Positions 1 through 10,467 of a DNA stretch of 64,000 nucleotides are shown here, in pieces; position 1 is the first letter of the stretch, and the number at the start of each line of letters is the position of its first letter. The notes under the pieces were generated by a model, which worked only from the letters and a program-made list of their open reading frames with translations, was not told where the DNA came from and did no database searches. The position numbers and the translations under genes were made by a program. Origin of the DNA: Serinus canaria (lineage: Eukaryota; Chordata; Aves; Passeriformes; Fringillidae); the NCBI RefSeq assembly GCF_022539315.1, contig NC_066313.1, positions 72,853,934 through 72,917,933 of the forward strand. The letters are read 5' to 3'.

Positions 1-1399
1 GGGCTCCTCAAAGCTCTGGGCTGTAGCCCTGGGGATTAGGGGCATGACACTTCTTCCTTACCAGAAACTAGGGCTAGACTGGTTTGGAACACTGGTTTAT
101 TTGGAGCACTTTTTTTTCACTGAAAGAGTGCACAGACTCATTAGGAAGAGGAATGTGCAAATTCTAGCAATAACAAGGAATCTTTTGGCATTTTCCTTAG
201 TTTTCGGTCTTCACATATTTTGTTCTATTGTCTGGTTAGATAAGGAAGGCGCATTGGCCCATTCTATACATGTCAATTGTTCTAGTTGTTACTATCCATT
301 GTTTGGCAATATGTTTTTGCCTGTTATTACTTATCTGAGTTTTCTCTGGCTATTGATCTGGAATTTTTCAGCAGCTGGAGTCATAAGACTTCAGTAAATC
401 TAAACTGAAATCCACACAAAAGGACTCTGCACGTGGATGGTTTATGTACACCCAAATGCCATCTACTGCACATGGCCAGGCTAATATGTGACATTTAGCA
501 TATGCATTTAAACATATTGCATACATCTAGTAAATTACAATCAGGACCAGTATCTGTAAGGAAATCAATTGCCATAGTTTACTGAGATTAGAGTATTTTG
601 ATTTATTTTTTTAACTCATGATTTCTGGAAGAGTTGTGCTTGGGTTTTCAAGTTTTGCTTGTTTTTTTTTAACTTTGCATTTAAAAAAAAAAAGATGCAT
701 GATGTAGGAAAAGCCTCATGAGACAATTCTGTAACACTTCTCTGGAAATAACAAATTTACAAAAGGATCTGCATAGTGTATGTGCCAAGATACCAAAGCT
801 CACTTAAACTGACATTAAGATACCTGTGGTTTCTAAGGAGGTCTCCAAAGCCACTCTTAAGAACTGTGAGTTTTATCAGCTGTGTGTTTTGCAAATATTT
901 ATTGTGGTAGGATTCACACTCATTTCAACTTGAAAGCTAGCAGCAGGAAGCCTTTTTAGGAAGAAAGAAGAGTATACTTATTAAGGAAGCAGAAGAGGGG
1001 TATGAGCTAAAGCTTTTTTTTCTTGAATTGAGAAGAGTCCAGCCACTGCATGTGCACTGAAAGACAATAGGATCCAATTAAAAAAAATCCAGAAAGAAAA
1101 AAAAAATACAGAACTCTGGATTCTAGGTGTAGACATCACAGCACTGTTCTTCTGCTCAACCTCAAAAAAGTATGCACCAATTTCAGTCATCCCAAGCCAG
1201 TTTCATTGTTCCAGTTTCACAAGCCACAAGAAAGGAGCCCTCGCTGTCATGCTCCTGACTCCTACAGGCCTATCCTATGGAAGAACAAAGAAACATGGAG
1301 ATGGGTGGCAAGCTCTGTTCAGAAATTTTCAAAATTTTTTTTTCTTTGTACAGCTTTATTTCTCACAAGGGAATTAGAATATCACATTGAAGACTAGGA

Positions 1400-1482
1400 G
1401 TTATAGAATAATATATGTTACGAGGGACTTCAGAAAGTGATCTGGCCTCACCCCTACTGAAAATAGCAATACTGAAGTGTAA
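1400..1482 (-). repeat. Decayed CR1 3' end fragment (tentative)
   Basis: The stretch 'ATAGAATAATATATGTTACG' followed by a 'GAGGGACTTCAGAAAGTGAT' block resembles the reverse complement of an avian CR1 3' end (a 'CATAGAAT...GGGACCTC...ATCTAGTCCAACCCC' pattern). It is short and diverged, so this may be a chance likeness. Confidence 0.35.
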
Positions 1483-4400
1483 GAATCCCAAATTTTTTTT
1501 CTAGCAGTAATGGAAAACAATGCAAACAGGCTTAATGACTTTCTGCATATTCATCAATCTTCATACACAAAAATCCCACTGGAATTACAGATAACACAGA
1601 AAAATCTCTTCTACATTTTTTTTTCTGTTTATTCTTAAGGAATTGATACCTGACTTTCTGACTGCAGCGAAGTCAGTCTTCAAGGATTTGAGGCTGAAAG
1701 CAACTCCACAGCCACAAATTTCCAGGCTCTCTCTTCAGCACCTTCTCCTTACTAGGGAACAAACCCTGTTGTTCTCACAAATACACAACCCTGACTTTGT
1801 CAGATAACTGAAGTGTGTTAGTCAGATATCTGTGCCTTGTCAGGTTAGGCAAATGGTCTTTCAAAGGTTGCCTAAGGCAACTGGCCACCTGGCATGCTGC
1901 CCCACAGGGTCTTATGCTCCTTAGGTGTCACTGGGGAACAAACCATTCATAAGAAGTAGGTAGACTGATGGCTCCTGTACAAATATTCCTCCCATTATCT
2001 GCTGGGTTCCTAAAATCTCTCTACTGTGTTTTATCTGCTTTGGAACTGATGTATTTTTAAGGGTCACAATTTTGTACTTGCTGCAGAGGAAACTGAAGTG
2101 GGAAATCAAAGTGTCCTGTTTTTTTTTTTTCTTTTTTTTTTTTTCTCCCCTTGCTTTCTGCAAATAAACTCCTGCCCTTCCCACTCTTAGCACTTTTTGA
2201 AATCTTAACATTAAGACTCTGAGCTCTGGGAAAAAAAAAAAAGGTGGTGATATGGTTATACTAATGATAATTTTGCTGACAGAGGTGAAAATTATCAAAG
2301 AAAGATAATAGCATTTTGATGAAGGGTTCATGTGAGGATAAAGAAAATAATCTCCAGAGAAAAAGGCATTCTCCTAAAACCTGTGAGCCTGGAAATAAAA
2401 ATAAAGCATCTGAGTTATTTACCAAATGCACATTTTATAATTAAAGCCAGCTACTGTCTGAAGATTGGAGGGAGGTTGAATACAATGTCTAAGTTTCACA
2501 GAAGAGTTAAAGGTAATACTGGGAACTACAAAGCAGTGTTGAAGCAGTACAGGAAAAGCTAGCTGCCACTAAATTAACCAACAAAGAATTGAAGAAGGAC
2601 AGATCAATACACATAACTGATTTTTCTCTATCAGAACTGTAAATCAACAGAACTCCCTAAACACGAGCATTGTTAAGAGAAAACAGACCTTTTCTTTGTA
2701 ATATCTGCAACAATTTTCTGAAGAAAATGGGGTAAACTTTGCATGAATTTTTTTTTCCCTCTCTAAGATTGGATTTGCAGCTTGCTGAACAGGCACATAA
2801 GGTTATTTATCTGAACAGTGTGCAGGTAAATATAAAAGAGAGTTTCTGTGAGCCTTAGGAGAAGCGATTCTTTTATTTAATTACATATGTGGGATTTAGT
2901 GTCCTGAGGACAGAAAAAAAACCCCAAAAAACTAAGACTTACACAGTGATATTATATAAAACCTTCTGAGTTTTGCCATTTAAAGGTCAAACAGACATGA
3001 GCTGTGTTGAATCAAGCTACAAAGTACTTCTGGGACTTGGGAAAGTTTCCCTTCCATGGAATACCACTCAGTAACAAGTCAGAGGGAGTTGAAAAGGAGG
3101 GATGATAGGGAGGAACTGTGCTTTCCCATGAACCAAAACATAGTTTTAGAAGGAAGTGACTGTTGAGCCAGGGATCTTGTAGAATACAAGAAGTGGGAAG
3201 TGGAAAAAAGGATAGGTTTTGCCAACCTCTGTAACACTTGTAGGGTGTAGTTGGTAAACTGGAGGTTTATGGGGAATTTACAAGGAATGCACATTCAGTG
3301 GAGCTCTGCACTGCTTCCTGCTGGAGGTCTGAATTCATTGAAGGCACTTTATAAACTGGAAATTTTCTCAGATCCAAAGATAGAAGCATTAACTTTATAT
3401 TTAGGTTATCTTCTATTCAAGGTTCCCAAGATCAAAACCAAATGAAATGTAATGTTTGAATGGTTGTATTGTCTCTGACCAGAGGGTAGAGCTAACAGGC
3501 TGTTTCTTCTCCAACACTGTCCCAAAGCACATGCCAATGGAAAGCAAGGAAAGGGCAAATTTCTACAGATAATCTCTCATCTTGACCATTTGGTTGCTGA
3601 AGTTATTCCTGAGCCAGAAGTCAGCTGTGTATTAGCAATTCTTAGGTAATTTCCATTGCCTTGTCTAATCTCCCATGGACCCATGTAAATCTGTATTGAA
3701 CATCCACAGGAAAGAGACCATAGTAGCAATTCTTTCACATGCCATACAATACTCCATTTGGATTATGGCGTGTCATGCCCACTGCATGACAACAAGGTGA
3801 TGACATAATTCCATTTAGAGTACCAAGGAAAGTGAAATTGAATTACTGTGCCTGAGGTCTATCTTCCTTTAATCCTCAGGTTTCTTGCCTGTCTTTACCT
3901 AAGAATGTGGCTTTTCTTCTCTCACAGCCTTTCAGAACACGAGTGTGTACAGGAATGAATGCACCATTGCAACCTCCTCCTACCCTTCATTTGCTGATAT
4001 TCCTAAAATATATTTTGGTTGAGAAAACTGAAAAACCTAAGAAGACTGATAAGGTAAGCATGCCAAGAAATAAAAGGAAATTTACTCTCCAGTAAAACTG
4101 CAGCTATTATCATAATGCATGTTCCAAGTCAAGTCTAAGATGTCCCGTATTTTTGCTGAATGTCTCAGCTTGTGTGACTCGTTAGGCTCCCATTCATTAT
4201 GGAAATAGACCAGTAAATTACAGCTTTTGCAAATGCAATCATTATAGCTGTAACTTACAAAATATATTAAGCCCTTTGATCTTTGTCAGAGAACATATCA
4301 TATACTTTTAAACACATTGCTCGGAAATGGTAATTCAGAAACTATAAACCTTACATTCACAGCTTTAATGCATATATTATGCTGTACATTTGTATCAGAA

Positions 4401-6985
4401 ATAATGTCCATATTCTGTCTGTTTCAAATTATCACTTTAAATTTCAGCTGAACTGCAAATTGATAAAATATGAATGAAAATTGTCCCCAATGAATACCTA
4501 TGGGTTTTTGCATTACTCAAGACTATGATCTAAATAAAGCTAATATTTTTTTCTAGTGATAAGGCATTGTAAATTGTATATTTTAACTCTGTGATTTTAC
4601 TTCAGTGCACTCTGTAGTTCAGTATTTTATACATCCAGGTTTAGGCAGAATAAATTAAAACTACCTTAAATAAGTAGATAGAAAATAAAATTATGAAAAT
4701 TACTACTATGAACAACAGCTCTGGATTGTTTGGTGTAATACTCACCTGAAATGAGCAGTGGTTCTGTCCAGATATTTTGACTCACCCATTCAGTTTCTGT
4801 GCATGAACTTCTACTATTTGTTCACAAAGGATTTCATAAAATGAGCAGCTAATATAAAAAGTGGCTATTTTCCCAAAATAGCATAGCCTGCAGATTTCAA
4901 GAGCAACCACTACTGCTTATTGCTCATAATTAATATGACATCACTGATTACCACTTATAAACCTTTTTTATGGGAGCCTAAGCCTCCTATATTATGCATA
5001 ACTGAGCATATGGAAACTTAGATCATTTTTTGCCTTCTGTCTCTAAAAATTTTCAGAAGAAAGAAAGCTAATCATATTTCATTATTCTGTGTATGTAGTA
5101 GGTCTGTTTTCTTGGCCAGGAATCTGAAAACGTTTTCTAAGAGGACTTACCTAGCAGCTGTGTTGACATTTCTATTTTTGAGTGCAACTTCTAGAGAAAG
5201 ATGAGTTTTTCACACCTGTGCCTCTGGAGCTCACTTTTTGGAAACAACTGGGCTTTGCATTAATTTTGCAGCAAATACCATTCAGTACAAAGAAAAAACC
5301 TAAAGTTTCACCTTCTAGCACAGACTTCTAAGGAAGAGCAGTCTGGGCTATGTGGAGAAAGTTTTTTTATGAAGGTTCTGGACAGAACACAAAAAATCAG
5401 TTAAAAGGCACCTTTTGATGCTGCAATATATGCCTTCATTGAACTGCTCTTTGGAAAGTTTTATTGGGACAAACTCATAGCTCAGTTTCAATCAAAGTGT
5501 TACCTCATTACTATGCAGTTAACCATTTCTGGACTTTAAAAGAACAACATCCTAGTGTAGACACTGTAAACCTATAAAAAGAACAAATGCCTTCATATCT
5601 GTGCTCATGGTTTTACAGTAAAAGAAGCATGTTCAGATTTCCCTTTTGGTGTGCAAAGCCTGGAGTGTGAGTGACTTGGTCCTCAGTATCAAGGAGGTGT
5701 TCTGTACTCTAAATACTTTGGCAACCTGTGTGTGGATGGATCTTCCCCTAAAATTAAAGCAAAATCCTAAAAGTCCTCTCACCCCCAGAGCAGCTGCAGT
5801 GGTTCAGGGGCTGGTGGTGTGAACAGAGGCTGTCTGCGTGCAGAAATAGCTGGAATGTCACAGCCACTTGACCAACAGAAATTCTATCAGACATCTGAGA
5901 ATCTTACTGATTATTTCCTCAACCAGTGAAATATTCATGCTAGAAATCCATTATGTGAAAGCTGCAAATGTACAGAGTGCATAGGTTTAATGGAGAACAG
6001 AGAAGTCAGCTTCTCTTTTTTGTGAAGCTGAGTTATGGAGCGTTTTGACATTTGCCAAAGCTTTATTGTCAAGTCAGGTGAAAGATGCTTTTGTCTATGC
6101 AGTCCCCTTAATACCCATGACAACAAGGAGAGTTTTTCGATAACACCTGAAAATAAATCAGCCTATCTTTCAAAGTAACATCATTTATCCTGTTTCTAAA
6201 GGGAAATAACACAAAAACATGAAAAAAGGAGCAAAAATTCGTTGTACAATCTCAATCTCATGCCTATGTTCTACACACTATAATGTTTAAGATCTATAAT
6301 CGTGTTTTTCCACCATGTCCTTGAATCATTCAGAGCTCAAGATGATGGCTGCTTTGCAAATGATGCAGCAATTCAATACTTATTTTTTTCCTTATTGTTT
6401 AGAGATTCCATAAGTCCTTCACTGCACACCACGAAACTGTCTTGTGACAGGCACAGTATTCCAGTGGATGAAGGAAATAATGCTGGCTGGTGGTCCACTT
6501 TCAGTTGATGTTTTTATTACAACTGGGTGTGAATGATTAGTTTTAATTCATTTTTTATAGAAGTGTTTGGAAAAAAAGGTTAAAAACCATGTCTTCTATA
6601 TTTTTTGCAGAACTTTAGGAAAAACTTGGCAAAAAAAAATCAACCAGTAGAACTTGAAATGAATGAACACCTATTTTGAATAACTTGAGAAAAAAAAGCC
6701 CACTTGTGGTAAACGTGGCCAGCAGATGCATTGCAAAGTCTTCATTCTAAGCAATCATCTATGTCACCACGTTGAATGTGTTTGATGAAGGGGATTCTCC
6801 AAGAGGGTAAAAGATTGATTTTCAGTCTGACTGCCAAGTATGAAAACCATTAAAAATTTATTTTTAAGTGCTATTATATCTTTCCAGAGAAATACAAAAG
6901 ACACAGAAACTTTCCGTGGTGATCAAAATATTCCATATAACTAAAATAAAATGTTTCATTTTCATGCTTATGCAAATGATTTGAG

Positions 6986-7037
6986 TTGTTGAAAAGTATT
7001 CTTACCCGAAATTGTTGAAAAGTATTCTTACCCGAAA
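6986..7037. repeat. Exact 26-bp tandem duplication
   Basis: The unit at 6986-7011 (beginning TTGTTGAAAAG and ending CCCGAAA) is repeated without mismatch at 7012-7037. Two perfect copies with no third suggest a recent local slippage or duplication. Confidence 0.95.
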
Positions 7038-8183
7038 TGTAGGAAAAGCCAGCATTTTATCCAACAACTTAGCAGTCTAAGCTCCTTCACCAACTCTAGA
7101 TCAAGTCCATCTCTGCCAGAGAATGCTTTAAGTTGGAAGGTAGTCATCATCATGTCAAGGAGAAGGAAGGAAAGCTTTAAAACAAAGTTAGAGATCTCAT
7201 CATGAGTTGTGAAACACACTAGTTTTATGGCTTTATTTATACAGTTCAGCTGGAAAAGGATGGGTATGATGTGGCCACCTCAAACAGCCTCCTAGTGTGA
7301 ATCCTGAAACAGGAGAGCTTTTAGCTCATGCCTATGATCTGCCTGGCAGAAGGTGTTATGTTTCAAAGTGATTGCTAAAGCCACTGGCTGAGAGTGCATT
7401 TCGACCTGGGCTTTCTTTGGAGCTCTTCCACTTGGTAGAAAATTAATTACATGCATACTGAGAAAAAACAATGATTCTCCCATATGATGAGTAGGAGAGT
7501 TGTTGAAGCCAAAGAAATACCTGTGTTTAAACGTGAGCTCCTGGGAGAGTCAGGCATTCCTTACACATCCAGGACTACAACAGCACTGGCTGTCTAGGCC
7601 ACTTGCATCTGAGGCAGGATTCAAAGGTGGAGCTGAGCCTGACTTTCCCATAGCAAGTTTCCCATGTTATATAAAGGTTATATCACGCTGTCATTGTCTT
7701 ATGTAAAAGTGCTAATTATACTAACAATGGTATGAATTCAACTGGTACTTGCAAAAAATGCAGGGGTGAACATGCTCCATTTTTTTTTCTAGCCGATTCA
7801 CATTTTTCTTAAAAAATAATTGCCTAGAGGCACCCCTAAATTAATCACAGGATCTCTTTTGCTCTTTTACAGTGATTTGTGCACTTCAAAACAGTTTGCT
7901 GATTTTCTTATTTGCATATTTGAATCTGTGTCAACTAACTTTCCTGTGGGTTGGAGAAATGCTGAACATTGGATTGTGAGGGACTGTGTCATGCTCAATA
8001 TGTGGTAAATTAATGCTTGGCTTTGACCACAGCATAGAAGACTGTTGGAGCAATCCAGAAGAAAGGAGGTGTGTTTAACATTTGTAACACCCTTCTGTTC
8101 CTGTCTTGGGCTGAACTGAGTGTATCTTCCATGTATCTTGCACGCCCTGAGATCTTATATACAGATCTGTCAAAACTTTTCTG

Positions 8184-8275
8184 CACAGTAAATACACAAA
8201 CCATGTCTAAGTTTTCACTACAGTAAATACACAGTAATTACACAAACCATGTCTAACTTTTCACTAATACGGGGC
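8184..8275. repeat. 46-bp tandem duplication
   Basis: Two adjacent copies with a period of 46 bp, each containing CACAGTAA, then ACACAAACCATGTCTAA, then TTTTCACTA. They differ at only a few positions. Confidence 0.9.
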
Positions 8276-9448
8276 ACTAACATGTACTAACAGCTGGGTA
8301 TTTGTAGTGGGCTGGTTAAGACACTGAGCTCTCTATTTGTAGGTTGTTATAGAAGGGGTCCCCTTGCATCCTGGCCTCTGGTGGAAGAGGCTGGATGACA
8401 CTGTTACGATACACACAAGCACTGCTTTCCCACTGTGTGCATAGTGTCTGAGCAGCATCATTGTGCTGGGGAATGGCAGGAAAAAGGAGAGGGAAGAAGG
8501 AATGACAATGTGGGAGAGGTAAAACAGGAAGGGAGGCTGGAGGAACAGAGAACGCCAGGTGTGACCAGGCTGTGTACACTGGCCCAGACCCAGAACTTAC
8601 ACTGCAGCTAATGTGACACCGCAGCAGTACTGGCACCTAAAAATTTCTGTCTAAATGTGAAAGTATCTTGAATTTTGATATGTCATGATACTGCTCTGTG
8701 GCTCCTCACTGATAAGTCAGTCTACAAGATCATGGTCTTTTATGTCTTCTGTTGGGCCTCATTCACTTCATCCTGTGTCTGACATCTCTCTCTCCACTTT
8801 GGACAAGCTATCATGCTTCTCTACAATACTAATAAAAAGCCCTGTGATATCTTTTAAAGCTGTAAATTTGGATTTTGCTATAAAATACTTTACAGAACAT
8901 TGTTTTCTCTCCCTAACCCAAGAACAATTCACTTTGCAGGAATTTTCTTCACTTCCCCGATTCAGTTTTTTGCAGATGCTCATTTGCAGAAAGGAGATTT
9001 ATGGTTTTGCTCCTCTGCTCTCCTCTCCTAGGTTGGCAGGAATTATCCAGGTCAAGGACTATCATTCTTGTTTTCTCATTCTTTGTGTGATGCCCAGAAA
9101 CATCTTTCCTTTAGAAGATGGACTAATCCTCATTCTAGCTTGTCAGCTCAGGTACTTATGTGTGCAACAAATAATGGGGAAAAAGTATTTAAGGGGCCCA
9201 GTCTAACCCTGGTACTACAGAGAGCAATACAGAGAACAATACTGCCGAGGTGTAGTACCTTTATGACGTCTTGCTAGCAGGCAATTTGTAATTTTGGGTC
9301 TAGGAGCAGCTGGATTTGTGGTGAGGGAGGAAGTTTTTGGGGCTAAGGGTGCTTTTCCTTCCTTCTGCCAGCAAACAGCGATCCACACCAGGATTTGCTT
9401 TCTGCTCCTGTATTCAGTATTTCGGCGATGCAATGTGTAGCACGTTTC

Positions 9449-9516
9449 TCTGTGTGTGTGTGTGTGCGTGTGTGTGCGTGTGTGTGTTTGTGTGTGTGTG
9501 TGTGTGCGTGCATGTG
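9449..9516 (+). repeat. Imperfect (GT)n microsatellite
   Basis: About 68 bp of alternating TG, broken by occasional CG and TT steps (TGTGCGTG, TGTTTG). Alternating purine-pyrimidine DNA with CG steps is a classic Z-DNA-prone composition. It lies roughly 0.75 kb upstream of the GPC6 start codon, at the upstream edge of the CpG island. Confidence 0.97.
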
Positions 9517-9639
9517 CGGCTCTCCCTCGCAGTGTCTTGTCTCCAGGATTTCTCCCTGCCTGGCTCCGGAGGCTGCTCCAACGCTGCGCGGAGCAGAGGT
9601 TTCCCCGGCTCCCGTAAATACAGGCACACGCATCCAGTG

Positions 9640-9680
9640 CACCACACGCACGCACACCACACACACACACACACACACAG
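9640..9680 (+). repeat. (CA)n microsatellite
   Basis: A CA-repeat tract whose cleanest core is 9656-9679. It is in opposite dinucleotide orientation to the (GT)n tract about 130 bp upstream, so the pair is inverted and could pair in single-stranded DNA or RNA. Confidence 0.95.
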
Positions 9681-9867
9681 AGGCACACAGGCACGCTCCG
9701 AGCCGCTGTCCAGTCCATCCCCACGCCGGCTGCTTTCCCCACCGTCTCCATCCCTCCTGGCAGAGGCGGCAGGCACAGCTCCGCGGCGGATCGCGCTGAC
9801 GCTGCCCCGGGACTCCGCTCGCAGCAACGCGCCCGCGGTTTTAATCTTCATAAGCTACAGAAGCTAC

Positions 9868-10003
9868 AGGCAGATTTTTATCCTCTTTTTTCCTCTGCTT
9901 TTTTTCTTTTTTTTTCTTTCGGTTGTGGGGTATCTGCTTGTGGTTTTGGTTTGGTGGTTTGGCTTCTTTTTTTCCAATTTTTTTTTTTTCTTTCGGCGTG
10001 GGG
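9868..10003 (+). promoter_or_regulatory. T/C-rich tract in the putative 5' UTR or core promoter
   Basis: A polypyrimidine-rich stretch with several runs of T broken by C, TTTCGG and TGG motifs, set inside otherwise GC-rich island DNA about 250-375 bp before the GPC6 start codon. It could be core promoter, 5' UTR, or simply a low-complexity insertion; sequence alone does not decide. Confidence 0.5.
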
Positions 10004-10244
10004 CGAGCGCTCTGCGTTAGGAGAAGGAGCCGGAGGGACAAGGCTACCGCTCTCCTGCCCCCGCCGTGCGCGCATGTGTGCGTGTACGCGCTCATCTCCC
10101 CCCCGCCTCGCAAAAGTTTGCCTGGGCGGCCGGGGGGCTCCCGGGCCGCCGCCCCCGCAGCCGGGGGGCGCGGCGGAGGCGCGGCGGAGCGGCGGAGGCG
10201 GCGGCGCGGGACTTGCGCGCCGCGCGGGAGTTCCGCTCCGCGCC

Positions 10245-10316
10245 ATGCCGGCGGCGCGGGGGGCTGCGCGGCGCTGCGCTCTGGCGGGGCCGCTGCTGCC
10301 GGTGCCGCCGCCGCCG

Positions 10317-10347
<31 letters not shown>

Positions 10348-10461
10348 CGGTGCTGCCGGCCTGGGGGACCGAGGGCAAGGCGCGGAGCTGCGGCGAGGTG
10401 CGGCAGGCGTACAGCGCCAAGGGCTTCAGCCTAGCCAGCGTGCCCTACCAGGAGATCGCAG
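10245..10461 (+). CDS. GPC6: Glypican-6, coding exon 1 (5' partial)
   Basis: Glypican-6 is a GPI-anchored heparan-sulfate proteoglycan core protein of the cell surface that modulates Wnt, Hedgehog and growth-factor signalling. This exon gives 72 codons plus one base. Residues 1 to about 44 are a signal-peptide region: basic residues R5, R9 and R10, then a hydrophobic core with ten consecutive leucines (25-34) and PVLPAWG. The mature start follows, [12 protein letters not shown] (45-56), including the first conserved cysteine (C49), then KGFSLA and [25 protein letters not shown] and PYQEIAG match mammalian GPC6, whereas GPC4 reads KSCSEVRRLY there. The ATG at 10245 is chosen because it directly precedes the signal peptide and has G at -3. 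The exon ends in phase 1, splitting a glycine codon, as the family homology predicts. The leader is about 20 residues longer than the human one because of Ala/Arg/Pro-rich and poly-Leu sequence. The remaining exons are outside the window. Confidence 0.95.
10320..10346 (+). repeat. GPC6: (CTG)9 trinucleotide repeat in the signal peptide
   Basis: Nine uninterrupted CTG codons, preceded by one CTC, encode the ten-leucine run in the hydrophobic core of the GPC6 leader. A pure triplet tract in a coding exon is prone to length variation; each step would add or remove one leucine without shifting the frame. Confidence 0.97.
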
Positions 10462-10467
10462 GTAAGG
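10462..10467 (+). other. GPC6: GPC6 exon 1 splice donor
   Basis: The exon ends ATCGCAG and the intron begins GTAAGG, a near-consensus 5' splice site. The cut falls where glypican-6 homology is interrupted: the next residues of the family protein (starting EHLRICP in human) do not follow in the genomic sequence. Confidence 0.93.

Larger units (their letters stand above)
1..9440. other. Intergenic DNA upstream of GPC6
   Basis: AT-rich, CpG-poor DNA with no recognisable exon, RNA gene or full transposon. Open frames here are short (at most 173 codons) and lack homology I can recognise, codon bias or flanking splice signals, so I treat them as chance. A decayed CR1-like piece near 1400-1480 and two small tandem duplications (6986-7037 and 8184-8275) are listed separately. 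In human the tandem upstream neighbour of GPC6 is GPC5; no GPC5 coding sequence is visible, so its 3' end would lie outside the window. Confidence 0.75.

Noticed and set aside
44..397. 117-codon + strand frame with hydrophobic stretches
   Set aside because: T-rich DNA translates to Phe/Leu-rich membrane-like sequence; no family recognised and no supporting signals.
8685..9206. 173-codon + strand open frame upstream of the CpG island
   Set aside because: Leucine/serine-rich without recognisable domains, no promoter or splice context; length is within chance for this many frames.
9215..10420. Long overlapping frames on both strands through the GT/CA tracts and CpG island
   Set aside because: Low-complexity Cys-Val, His-Thr, Ala-Arg and Gly runs produced by dinucleotide repeats and GC-rich DNA lacking stops; only the GPC6 frame has homology.
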